DNA of 13,008 bases from Flavobacteriales bacterium (GCA_027003085.1 JALWYR010000210.1:1-13008), one strand, 5' to 3'. Shown: positions 1 to 6,245, numbered from the stretch's first letter. Program-made: numbers and translations. The notes: generated from the sequence alone by a model not told the origin.

Positions 1-60
1 CCTGCGTTCGCATATGCAGCCGTTCATCGCCTCCGGCTCGCCCGGCTGCGTGCTCACGCG

Positions 61-204
61 ACGCCGGCCGGGCTGTCCGCTTAAATTCGCCTCACCGCGC
101 TCTTGGCCTGCAAAACACGCCGGGCGCGGCTTCCCACTGTCAGTCACGCCGGCGTGGCAGGCCGGCGGCGCGGCAGCGGCTCATACCGCTCCCATCCCTG
201 GCGC
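61..204 (+). repeat. GC-rich dispersed repeat, left copy
   Basis: This ~140-bp GC-rich stretch matches the reverse complement of 3960-4103. A 32-nt block (62-93) is identical to 4070-4101 on the other strand, and the rest aligns with short gaps at very roughly 80% by eye. Homology stops abruptly after TGGCGC at 204 in this copy and at 3960 in the other, which marks one end of the repeat. The other end lies to the left, where similarity becomes patchy. Open frames across it are not conserved: the copies differ by frame-shifting gaps. I infer a non-coding dispersed element rather than a gene. Confidence 0.8.
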
Positions 205-212
205 TTTTTTGC

Positions 213-228
213 GCGCGATAAATCGCGC
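213..228. repeat. small hairpin just outside the left repeat copy
   Basis: GCGCGA (213-218) and TCGCGC (223-228) form a perfect 6-bp stem with a TAAA loop, directly after a run of six T at 205-210. It lies outside the homology shared with the right copy. There is no adjacent gene that it would clearly terminate. Confidence 0.5.
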
Positions 229-301
229 TTGAATATCTAACACCGAACAGATGATTAACGATTTACGAATTGCGTTCTCCTACTGCAAACATTGAAGCAG
301 C

Positions 302-351
302 GTGTCATTTCTATGGAGCGCCCGAAGGGCGTGACTGAGAAATCTCGACAC
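302..351. repeat. palindromic intergenic repeat with inner and outer stems
   Basis: An inner stem CGCCC-GAA-GGGCG spans 319-331. The outer arms (302-313, containing GTGTC and ATTTCT, and 338-351, containing AGAAAT and GACAC) pair with a small bulge. The layout resembles the TGTCATTTC...GAGAAATCTC class of dispersed bacterial repeats. That family assignment is from memory and was not checked by search. Confidence 0.6.
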
Positions 352-365
352 GGATGCTTCATCCG
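351..365. repeat. 6-bp hairpin
   Basis: CGGATG-CTT-CATCCG is a perfect inverted repeat, immediately after the 302-351 palindrome and sharing its last base. It has no T tract, so it is not an obvious intrinsic terminator. Confidence 0.5.
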
Positions 366-402
366 GGACGGAATTTGAGGTTTCTATTGTCCGGCCTGCA
401 CG

Positions 403-442
403 GAGATTCCTCGTCGCCGCTGCGCGGTTCCGTCGGAATGAC
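403..442. repeat. palindromic repeat of the GAGATTCCTCGTCG...CGGAATGAC type
   Basis: Outer arms ATTCC (406-410) and GGAAT (435-439) enclose an inner stem CCGC (417-420)/GCGG (424-427). It ends in GGAATGACA, as do the neighbouring units. Such units are common dispersed intergenic repeats and their reading frames are artefactual. Confidence 0.6.
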
Positions 443-482
443 ATCGTTCGTCTACTTTAAACATTGAAGGCGAAACCGCATT

Positions 483-619
483 GCGGGAATGACAAAAGAA
501 GGCAAACCGGTGCGCCCGGATTCCCGCTTTCGCGGGAATGACATATAGGGCAACTCCAAGGGGGGGCGGATTATCGCCGGAGCCTGTGCCCGCGCAGGCG
601 GGTGCGGGAATGACAAAAG
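483..619. repeat. cluster of three GCGGGAATGAC repeat units
   Basis: GCGGGAATGACAAAAG occurs identically at 483-498 and 604-619. A third unit (520-539) is a perfect hairpin, ATTCCCGC-TTTC-GCGGGAAT, followed by GACA. These are typical 'ATTCCCGCnnnnGCGGGAAT' palindromes found in intergenic regions of many bacteria. When translated they give the familiar spurious VIPAKAGI peptide on the minus strand. Confidence 0.75.
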
Positions 620-1066
620 GAATGCCCGAGGAGAACGCCGCCGAGCGAGGCGCAGTCCGAGCGAGGCGGCAGGGCTCCGAGGGCCGCGAGGAGACACCGC
701 AGGTGGCTCCGAAGCACGCGAAGGGAGACTGACGCGGAGCCACAGGCTCCCGGAGCACCGGAGCGAGACCGTCAGGGCTCGCGGAGGGCGGAACAAGACA
801 AGGCGCGGCTCTTGGCGCAGGCACACGGAAGCCGAAGGGTTGTGGAGCCGGCGGGGAGACAAGCCGCGGCCGGAAGGGCTTGGCTGTTGGAAGGCGATGG
901 CTCCCCGCCTTTGCGCAGGCAGACCGCAGGGCTGCCGGAGCAGCGAAGCGAAACGCCGTAAGGCGGTTCGCGGAGCCACGGAACATGACAAGGGGCGCCG
1001 GCGGCGAAACAAGCGCCGGTCTTTTGATCCGGTCGGGAGAAGCGCCCGGGTTCGCCGGATGATTAA
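620..1066. other. GC-rich repetitive mosaic without a recognisable gene
   Basis: This ~450-bp segment is very GC-rich compared with the flanking genes and is built from short recurring words. CCGAGCGAGGCG occurs at 641-652 and 657-668, CGCGGAGCCAC at 733-743 and 969-979, and GCGCAGGCA at 815-823 and 913-921. GAACAAGACAAGG (791-803) resembles GAACATGACAAGG (981-993). Several frames are open on both strands, but their translations are Arg/Pro/Ala/Ser-rich with no family signature, as expected of GC-rich DNA poor in stop codons. I read it as degenerate repeat DNA. A structured RNA cannot be excluded. Confidence 0.55.
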
Positions 1067-1080
1067 TAAATATCCAACTA

Positions 1081-1096
1081 TATGACAATTATCATA
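1081..1096. promoter_or_regulatory. CRP/FNR-like dyad upstream of the porin operon
   Basis: TATGACAATTATCATA is a 16-nt palindrome broken at only one symmetric pair. It keeps the TGA-N6-TCA core typical of CRP/FNR-family operators. It ends 52 bp before the porin start codon. No adequate TAnnTTTG element was found downstream of it, so the promoter position is unknown. Function as an operator is inference. Confidence 0.4.
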
Positions 1097-1113
1097 AAAT
1101 ATTATCCGAAAAC

Positions 1114-1132
1114 TGACAAACTTATTATGTCA
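1114..1132. promoter_or_regulatory. second dyad, TGACA-N9-TGTCA
   Basis: A 5-bp inverted repeat (TGACA at 1114-1118, TGTCA at 1128-1132) lies between the 1081-1096 dyad and the porin start. It shares the TGACA half-site with that dyad. It is short enough to be chance in AT-rich DNA. Confidence 0.25.
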
Positions 1133-1148
1133 AAAAAAAACTTTTGCT

Positions 1149-2276
1149 ATGAAAAAACTTTTTTTTCTGATATTAGTCAGCTATGTGTTTATTCCCGGGT
1201 CGGTTTTTGCACAAAAACAACCGAAAATTCACGGGCGTATTCAATATGATGTGGAGGCCTTGAAAAGAACAAAGGACACGGCTTGGGCACTGGGAAACGA
1301 ATTCCGCCGGGTTCATCTTTCGGCAGGCGGACGTTTGACCGATAATTTGCGGTATAAGGTGGAGGTTAATTTTGCGCACGGAAAAATAGGGTTCCGGGAT
1401 GTGTATATCAAATACCTCAGTCGTTGGGGTAATTTCGGTATCGGCTCGTTGGCCGAGCCTACCGGATTGGCGATGGCTACAAGCAGCAAATACATTCCAT
1501 TGGCCGAACGGCCCATGCTTTCGGCATTGCAAAACTTCCGTTGGGGAGCCGGATTGCACTATGCCAATTATTCATTACTATCACGTCATTTGGGTATTCA
1601 GGCGGCTTTGACCGGTAATGGCAAAAACGGCGAAGGTTTTTTGGACAAACATTTGGAGCGCGGACTTAATTTTTCGGCCCGCATGTTCGGTTATATTCCT
1701 TTCGTTATTGCCGGCAACCGTTACGGGGTGCATTTGGGCGTGAATACGGCGAGTCGTCCGGCGGCGGATTTGCATTTCAGGCCCGAAAATCATTTGGGCG
1801 ATAAATATGCCTATGTTTTCCCCGGGGCCAAACGGCGCATGGTTTGGGGTGGCGAAACGGCACTTATCTTAAAATCCGTTTCCTTGCGCGGCGAATATAA
1901 AACCCAAATGCTTCCGGCTGCCGGAAACGTTGATTACCGTGTAAACGGAATGTATATTACCGCCGGCTTTTTGCTCACGGGCGAAAAATACCGGATGAAA
2001 TATGGCGGATTTGCACGTATTGTTCCCGAATATCCCGTTTCGGACGAGGGCCGGGGTGCATGGGAGGTGGTAACACGTTTTTCGCAAATGACTGTCAATA
2101 ACGTTGTTTTGGCGGCCAATCCGCAAATGCCGGAGAATATCACCACCTATACGTTCGGACTTAATTGGTATCCGCTTGCCCGTTTACGTTTGATGTATAA
2201 CTTTACGTTTACCCGCGACGGCTTGGCGCAAGGGCCGCTGCATGCACATATTTTCAGGATTCAGGTGGATTTTTAA
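1149..2276 (+). CDS. OprO/OprP-type outer-membrane porin
   Basis: This 375-residue protein looks like a porin of the phosphate-selective porin O/P family (Porin_O_P), a trimeric beta-barrel that lets small anions cross the outer membrane. Residues 1-21 are a signal peptide with a likely cut before Gln22. The N-terminal part carries family features in order: a GRIQYD strand, 'EFRRVHLSAGGRL', 'YKVEVNFA...FRDVYIKY', then 'GSLAEPTGLAMATSSKYIPLAERP'. Alternating aromatic strands follow, and the chain ends in Phe, as outer-membrane barrels do. The start at 1149 places the signal peptide correctly. The next gene begins 15 nt after the stop, so the two are probably co-transcribed. The real substrate is not visible; the neighbouring YeeE-type permease suggests a sulfur oxyanion rather than phosphate (inference). 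Confidence 0.85.
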   Translation: MKKLFFLILVSYVFIPGSVFAQKQPKIHGRIQYDVEALKRTKDTAWALGNEFRRVHLSAGGRLTDNLRYKVEVNFAHGKIGFRDVYIKYLSRWGNFGIGSLAEPTGLAMATSSKYIPLAERPMLSALQNFRWGAGLHYANYSLLSRHLGIQAALTGNGKNGEGFLDKHLERGLNFSARMFGYIPFVIAGNRYGVHLGVNTASRPAADLHFRPENHLGDKYAYVFPGAKRRMVWGGETALILKSVSLRGEYKTQMLPAAGNVDYRVNGMYITAGFLLTGEKYRMKYGGFARIVPEYPVSDEGRGAWEVVTRFSQMTVNNVVLAANPQMPENITTYTFGLNWYPLARLRLMYNFTFTRDGLAQGPLHAHIFRIQVDF

Positions 2277-2291
2277 TGGCATAAAACACAT

Positions 2292-3902
2292 ATGGCGATG
2301 GCTTGGAAAAAACTTATTCGGAATCAATGGTCGTTTGTGTATGCCGGCATTGCATTCGGGCTGGCACAGGTGATTTACATGCTTACCGGTTGGATTACGG
2401 CTTTGCAGCATGGAAAATCGCCACATCTCAAACCCATAACCGTTACTACGGACTTGGGTAAAATGTTCCGGGGGCTGGAAGTTTTTTTCAACCATTTGTT
2501 CGGTTTTCGAACCGAAATTTACGGTAAGTATGCCACCATTACCGAAAACGGCATCGAAAAGGTTCTGCCTTCGGCCGACGGGGCGTTTGTTCCCGGTGTG
2601 GGTTGGCCCATTGTGGGTATTATTGCGGGTGGTTTTTTGGTGGCCTTAATGGAGCGGGAATTTCGTACGTGGGCTTACTATGGCAAACGTTTTCTGTTGA
2701 TGTCGTTTGTAGGCGGCATTTTGTTCAGCTACGGCACACGCTTGGCCGGCGGTTGCACATTGAACCATTTGATGGGTGGTGTGCCGCTGATGAACATACA
2801 CTCTTTGGTTACCGTGCTATTTATGGCCCTTGGAGGAATTATAGGATTTTGGTTAATGGGCAAATGGGGCTTGGCCGGATACTTTAAGCATCAGGAAACT
2901 TTGCGGTATGTTTCGCAGGCCGACAAAGGCGAACAAGCCACTTTGCGTCCGGGCTACCGGCCACAGAAACGTATAGCTTATTGGGTTGGCTTGGTTTTTC
3001 TGTTATTGTTTGTGCTTTATGCCGTTTATGCCGGATTTTTTGCTCCGGATTATGCGGCACATGTCAAAGCGGGTCATATTATTCCGTTTAATAAATCGGT
3101 GGCGCATAAGGGTTGGTTTTATGTCATCTTTACTTTACTTGCCGGTATTCTCGGGGGAATCGGTTTGGCCAAATCGGGTTTCGGAACCGAATGTGCATTG
3201 GTGTCTGCCGAAACGGCCGACAGCATGCGGCGTAAGGATGCATGGTATGCGCGCCTGGGGGTTCCACGCATTACGCGTACTCTGATGCGTAGTTATGCTC
3301 CGTTTATCGGTATTGCCGTTCATTGGGTGGTAATGTTGGGCTTTGTTTTGCTGGCATGGGCCGTTTGGGGTGTGCAACCGGCCTTTGCGGGCAAGGTTAA
3401 ATATTCCTTGACTTACGGAAGTATGATTGGCGGTTTGCTGCTGGGTATGGGAGCGGTGTTGCTCATTGGTTGTGAGATACGTTCCTATATGCGCCTGGGT
3501 ATGGGATACCTGAACACTTGGATAGGCTTTTTGGGCTTTGCTGTGGGTTATCTGCCCTTTACCTTATATTACAAGGCACATAAACATTTCCTTTCATCCA
3601 CGGTTTTGGCCGGGAAAAACGGGGCTTGGACCGATAAATACAAAGTGTACGAATTGTTTTCGGATAATCCGCATGTGCAATTGTTCCTATTGTTTTTGTG
3701 GTGGTTACTGCTTCTTGGATTGGTATTTTGGTTGATACGTCGCGGCATGCGCAATACGGGATTGGAGAAAGTTTATCTGACCCGTTACAGCACGGAAGAA
3801 GCACAAATGCATATCGACCGAACGGCAGCCGAAAACAATGGAAAAATCAACGGTGTGCCGGCGCCGCAACCCGTTCCACCCGAAGCGTATGTTAAAGATT
3901 GA
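2292..3902 (+). CDS. YeeE/YedE-family sulfur-compound transporter, long form
   Basis: This 536-residue polytopic membrane protein belongs to the YeeE/YedE (TsuA) family, whose characterised members import thiosulfate and carry conserved cysteines in the pore. Three well-placed cysteines are visible: Cys155 in 'RLAGGCTLNH', Cys301 in 'GFGTECALVSAE' and Cys394 in 'LIGCEIRSYMRLGMG'. The chain has two homologous-looking halves of membrane segments, roughly residues 10-195 and 225-500, separated by a hydrophilic linker (about 195-225). It is longer than E. coli YeeE (352 residues), with hydrophilic inserts at about 45-100 and 425-460. ATG codons at 2292 and 2298 are both possible starts. It follows the porin by 15 nt. 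A related selenium-associated YedE role is an alternative. The exact substrate is inferred. Confidence 0.82.
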   Translation: MAMAWKKLIRNQWSFVYAGIAFGLAQVIYMLTGWITALQHGKSPHLKPITVTTDLGKMFRGLEVFFNHLFGFRTEIYGKYATITENGIEKVLPSADGAFVPGVGWPIVGIIAGGFLVALMEREFRTWAYYGKRFLLMSFVGGILFSYGTRLAGGCTLNHLMGGVPLMNIHSLVTVLFMALGGIIGFWLMGKWGLAGYFKHQETLRYVSQADKGEQATLRPGYRPQKRIAYWVGLVFLLLFVLYAVYAGFFAPDYAAHVKAGHIIPFNKSVAHKGWFYVIFTLLAGILGGIGLAKSGFGTECALVSAETADSMRRKDAWYARLGVPRITRTLMRSYAPFIGIAVHWVVMLGFVLLAWAVWGVQPAFAGKVKYSLTYGSMIGGLLLGMGAVLLIGCEIRSYMRLGMGYLNTWIGFLGFAVGYLPFTLYYKAHKHFLSSTVLAGKNGAWTDKYKVYELFSDNPHVQLFLLFLWWLLLLGLVFWLIRRGMRNTGLEKVYLTRYSTEEAQMHIDRTAAENNGKINGVPAPQPVPPEAYVKD

Positions 3903-3906
3903 TTTT

Positions 3907-3929
3907 GGCTAAGCTCGTTGGCCGTTTTT
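3907..3929 (+). terminator. probable intrinsic terminator after the YeeE-family gene
   Basis: GGCTAA (3907-3912) pairs with TTGGCC (3918-3923) through one G-U pair and a GCTCG loop. A G and five T follow (3925-3929). It starts 5 nt after the stop codon of the transporter gene. The stem is short, so the call is moderate. Confidence 0.5.
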
Positions 3930-3959
3930 CGATAGGGTTTAAAACTTTGTCCTTGCCAT

Positions 3960-4103
3960 GCGCCAGGGATGGAAGCGGTATGAGCCGATGCCCTGCCGCC
4001 GGCCCGCCGCGGCGGGGTGACTGACAGCGGGAAGCCGCACCGCCTCGCATTGCGGGCCAAGAGCAGGGCGAGGCGAATTTAAGCGGACAGCCCGGCCGGC
4101 GCC
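3960..4103 (-). repeat. GC-rich dispersed repeat, right copy (inverted)
   Basis: This is the reverse-complement partner of 61-204. It begins sharply at 3960 (GCGCCAGGGATGG) and contains the identical 32-nt block at 4070-4101. Together the two copies bracket the porin/YeeE operon in opposite orientation, with about 3.75 kb between them. Past 4103 it runs into a related GC-rich tail reaching about 4212 (GAGCGTGCT..., then GGCTGGACGGACATAAACGATTG). In the left copy this tail is shorter or diverged. Confidence 0.8.
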
Positions 4104-4164
4104 GGATTTCGGAACGGCCGGCGTGAGCGTGCTCCGCCACGCGAAACGGCGGGCGGGGCTCCGC

Positions 4165-4187
4165 CGCGGCGCGCCAAGCGCGCCGCG
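4165..4187. repeat. 10-bp GC hairpin in the repeat tail
   Basis: A perfect 10-bp stem (4165-4174 with 4178-4187) has the loop CAA. It consists only of G and C and has no T tract, so it is part of the repeat structure rather than a terminator. Confidence 0.6.
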
Positions 4188-4293
4188 CGGCTGGACGGAC
4201 ATAAACGATTGAAAATCAATACCTGCCCTGCCCCGCCGGCATGGCCGGCGGGGCAGGACGACTATAAATCCGTTTTAATGTCCGGCCAGCCGC
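4187..4293. repeat. inverted pair of repeat ends
   Basis: The reverse complement of 4187-4202 (ATGTCCGTCCAGCCGC) matches 4278-4293 (ATGTCCGGCCAGCCGC) at 15 of 16 positions. The adjoining bases (AATCGTTT versus AATCCGTTTTA) are also similar. I read 4187-4212 as one terminus of the right repeat copy. From about 4268 the same terminus begins again on the plus strand, continuing as a partial third copy to about 4345. Confidence 0.6.
4227..4257. repeat. perfect 14-bp GC hairpin between the repeat ends
   Basis: CCTGCCCCGCCGGC (4227-4240) and its exact complement (4244-4257) flank an ATG loop. It is centred between the inverted repeat ends at 4187-4202 and 4278-4293. No T run follows, so it is not a standard intrinsic terminator. 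Confidence 0.7.
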
Positions 4294-4328
4294 AGCGGGC
4301 ATTCGCCCGCCGGCGGGGCCCCGAAACC

Positions 4329-4344
4329 GGGCGCCGGGGCGCCC
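4329..4344. repeat. GGGCGCC-GG-GGCGCCC hairpin
   Basis: A perfect 7-bp inverted repeat closes the GC-rich stretch. Beyond 4344 the sequence drops at once to AT-rich DNA leading to the LemA gene. I take this as the right boundary of the repeat region. No clear TAnnTTTG promoter was found between here and 4424. Confidence 0.5.
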
Positions 4345-4423
4345 AAAATAAGGTATTAAATATCCGGCATAGGAGGGTTGACGGAATTTTTCGTATTTTC
4401 GAACAAATAAAATCTTTACTCCT

Positions 4424-5014
4424 ATGAAAAAATTCCTTGTTTCGCTCGGTATATTGGTACTGCTCATTCTATGGCTGCTATCGTCCTACAAGCATTTTCA
4501 AAACACGGCCGTAACCATGCAGGAAAACATCAAGGCCCAATGGGGAAATGTGGAAAGCGCCTACCAACGTCGGGCCGACCTGATTCCCAATTTGGTGAAC
4601 ACCGTTAAGGGCTATGCCCAGCACGAAAAATCCACCCTGGAAGCCGTTATCAAGGCGCGTGCGTCGGCCACGCAGTTCAAAATTGATCCTTCGAATATTA
4701 CACCCGAGCAATTGCAAAAGTTTCAACAGGCACAGCAAGGATTGAGCGGTGCATTAAACCGTTTGATGGTGGTGTTGGAACGTTATCCGGATTTAAAGGC
4801 CGATAAAAACTTTTTGGAACTGCAAAGTCAATTGGAAGGCACCGAAAACCGCATCAAGGTGGAACGCGATCGGTTCAATAAGGCGGTTAAGGATTACAAT
4901 ACGTTTATTCGTAAGTTTCCGAACAACATTTGGGCTTCGCTGTTAAACTTTAAGCCAAGCGCATATTTTAGTGCCGAAAAAGGTGCCGAAAAAGCACCCG
5001 AAGTCAAGTTCTGA
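4424..5014 (+). CDS. LemA family membrane protein
   Basis: This 196-residue protein belongs to the LemA family. It has one N-terminal membrane segment (about residues 4-24) followed by an extended helical domain. Family landmarks are visible: 'WGNVESAYQRRADLIPNLVNTVKGYAQHEKSTLEAVIKARA' near residues 40-82, then a Gln-rich helix, 'RYPDLKADKNFLELQSQLEGTENRI', and 'YNTFIRKFPNN' near the C-terminus. The length is normal for the family. The molecular role of LemA proteins is not settled; they recur beside TPM-domain proteins, as here. The stop overlaps the next start (TGATG at 5012-5016), indicating translational coupling. An AGGAGGG at 4371-4377 is too far upstream to serve as the ribosome binding site. 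Confidence 0.92.
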   Translation: MKKFLVSLGILVLLILWLLSSYKHFQNTAVTMQENIKAQWGNVESAYQRRADLIPNLVNTVKGYAQHEKSTLEAVIKARASATQFKIDPSNITPEQLQKFQQAQQGLSGALNRLMVVLERYPDLKADKNFLELQSQLEGTENRIKVERDRFNKAVKDYNTFIRKFPNNIWASLLNFKPSAYFSAEKGAEKAPEVKF

Positions 5015-5454
5015 TGGATCCGCGTTTTCGCGACTTTATCGACGACCGGGGCGAACGCCGCATCCTGGAAGCCATCGGCAGGGCCGAACGGCACAGTTCG
5101 GGCGAAATACGCGTGCATTTGCACCGCGGGGGCGGCAAAGACATATATCAACGGGCCGTGAAAACCTTTGAAAGACTGGGTATGCACAAAACCCGTTTGC
5201 GCAACGGCATTTTGATTTATGTGGATACCGGCGGGCGGCGTTTTGCGGTGATTGGCGATGAAGGTATTCACCGGAAAGTGGGTCGGGATTTTTGGGAGCA
5301 AATCCGCGACATATTGGCCGAACATTTTCGCCAAGGACAATATACCGATGGCATTGTTCGCGCCATTGATGCCATCGGCTTGGCCCTGGCCGAGCATTAC
5401 CCTTATTCCGATGACGACATAAATGAATTGCCCGATGAAATTTCCTTCGATTAA
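5014..5454 (+). CDS. TPM-domain protein without signal peptide
   Basis: This 146-residue protein is essentially one TPM domain (TPM_phosphatase family). 'SSGEIRVHLHRG' lies near residues 28-40, 'NGILIYVDTGGRRFAVIGDEGIHRKVG' near 64-90, and an amphipathic C-terminal helix with 'HFRQGQYTDGIVRAIDAIG' follows. No signal peptide or membrane segment is apparent, so it probably stays in the cytoplasm, unlike the next gene. Some TPM domains have been linked to acid phosphatase activity or photosystem repair; no such activity can be read from this sequence. It overlaps the LemA stop by 1 nt and the next gene by about 20 nt. Confidence 0.85.
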   Translation: MDPRFRDFIDDRGERRILEAIGRAERHSSGEIRVHLHRGGGKDIYQRAVKTFERLGMHKTRLRNGILIYVDTGGRRFAVIGDEGIHRKVGRDFWEQIRDILAEHFRQGQYTDGIVRAIDAIGLALAEHYPYSDDDINELPDEISFD

Positions 5455-6232
5455 GCGCTTGCTGGGAATTTTGCTGCTATGGAGTTGGTTGGGCCTGGTG
5501 GCCCAAACGCCTGTGTGGAAAATCGACCGGGACGGATTGCCGGCCAAGCCGGCCTTGGAAACATCGGTGTATGATTTTGCCGGTATTTTGTCGCCCGGTG
5601 AGCGCCAAAGCTTGGAGGAAAAACTTATCCGGTATGCCGACAGCACATCATCACAAATCGTGGTGGCTACGGTGCCCGGTTTGTATGGACATGACATTAA
5701 TGTGTGGGGAGCCGAATGGGCGCATAAATGGGGTATTGGCCAGGCGGGAAAAGACAATGGCATTTTGATTATTGTGGCACCTAACGACCGAAAAACGGCC
5801 ATTGTTACGGGCTATGGTGTGGAACCCTATCTGACCGATGCGTTGAGTAAGCGGATTATCGAGAACATTTTGATTCCGCATTTTAAGCGTGGTGATTATT
5901 ATGGCGGATTAAACCGTGCGGCCGATGTCATTTTTGCCATTTTGCAAGGCAATTTCAAGGCGCCCGAAATTCAGGATAATAAAGGGGAAATCGATTGGGT
6001 GTTGGTGTTTTTCTTGGTCATATTTGTACTCATTGTGCTGTATGTGCTTTCCAAACGTCATGGAGGCAAGGGCGGAGGCGGTTATACCATTGACCGGCAA
6101 GGACCGGTGATTTGGAGCGGTTCGTGGGGTAGTGGAGGATTCGGTAGTGGTGGAAGTTTTGGAGGCGGGGGCTTTTCGGGCGGCTTCGGAGGTGGCGGCT
6201 TCGGAGGTGGCGGAGCAAGTGGAAGTTGGTAA
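5435..6232 (+). CDS. membrane-anchored TPM-domain protein with Gly-rich tail
   Basis: This 265-residue protein (YgcG-like architecture) has a signal peptide (residues 1-23, cut before Gln24) and a TPM domain at about 42-175. The domain shows 'VYDFAGILSPGE' (Asp47), 'NGILIIVAPNDRKTAIVTGYGVEPYLTD' (around residue 126) and 'HFKRGDYYGGLNRAAD'. One membrane segment (about 188-207) and a Gly/Ser/Phe-rich tail of GFGGGG type (about 210-265) follow. I chose ATG 5435 over ATG 5423 because it starts directly at the MKFPSIKR signal peptide. It overlaps the preceding TPM gene. The domain should face the periplasm. Function is unknown; conserved linkage with LemA suggests a joint envelope role. Confidence 0.87.
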   Translation: MKFPSIKRLLGILLLWSWLGLVAQTPVWKIDRDGLPAKPALETSVYDFAGILSPGERQSLEEKLIRYADSTSSQIVVATVPGLYGHDINVWGAEWAHKWGIGQAGKDNGILIIVAPNDRKTAIVTGYGVEPYLTDALSKRIIENILIPHFKRGDYYGGLNRAADVIFAILQGNFKAPEIQDNKGEIDWVLVFFLVIFVLIVLYVLSKRHGGKGGGGYTIDRQGPVIWSGSWGSGGFGSGGSFGGGGFSGGFGGGGFGGGGASGSW

Positions 6233-6245
6233 GAACCAGAGCGAT

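Larger units (their letters stand above)
273..469 (+). repeat. 25-nt direct repeat pair
   Basis: The 25 bases at 273-297 recur at 445-469 with 21 of 25 identical (core AAACATTGAAG preceded by CTACT). The copies enclose other small palindromic units. This looks like a tandem mosaic of intergenic repeat modules with no coding content. Confidence 0.65.

Noticed and set aside
14..232. 72-residue open frame across the left GC-rich repeat
   Set aside because: The second copy of the repeat (3960-4103) shifts frame relative to it, so the protein reading is not conserved between copies.
273..619. Possible CRISPR array
   Set aside because: The repeats are of several different kinds, are palindromic and irregularly spaced, and show no constant repeat-spacer pattern. 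No cas genes are present.
384..1088. Long minus-strand open frame (234 residues) and overlapping frames on both strands
   Set aside because: It runs through repeat units (VIPAKAGI-type translation) and GC-rich DNA with few stop codons. Its composition is Pro/Arg/Ala/Ser-rich with no domain, and several frames are open at once.
1139..1146. AACTTTTG as a -7 promoter element of the porin gene
   Set aside because: It ends 2 nt before the start codon, has a mismatch at the first base, and has no TTG at the right distance upstream.
3785..4202. Minus-strand open frames at the end of the YeeE gene and in the right repeat copy
   Set aside because: They lie in the repeat or antisense to a clear gene, and differ in frame from the left repeat copy. 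No protein signature.
4371..4377. AGGAGGG as ribosome binding site for the LemA gene
   Set aside because: It is 47 nt before the start codon, far outside the usable range, and such sites are little used in this phylum.
4378..4401. TTG...TATTTTCG as promoter of the LemA gene
   Set aside because: The spacing is only 13 nt and the -7 element has a mismatch; Bacteroidota promoters need about 19 nt.
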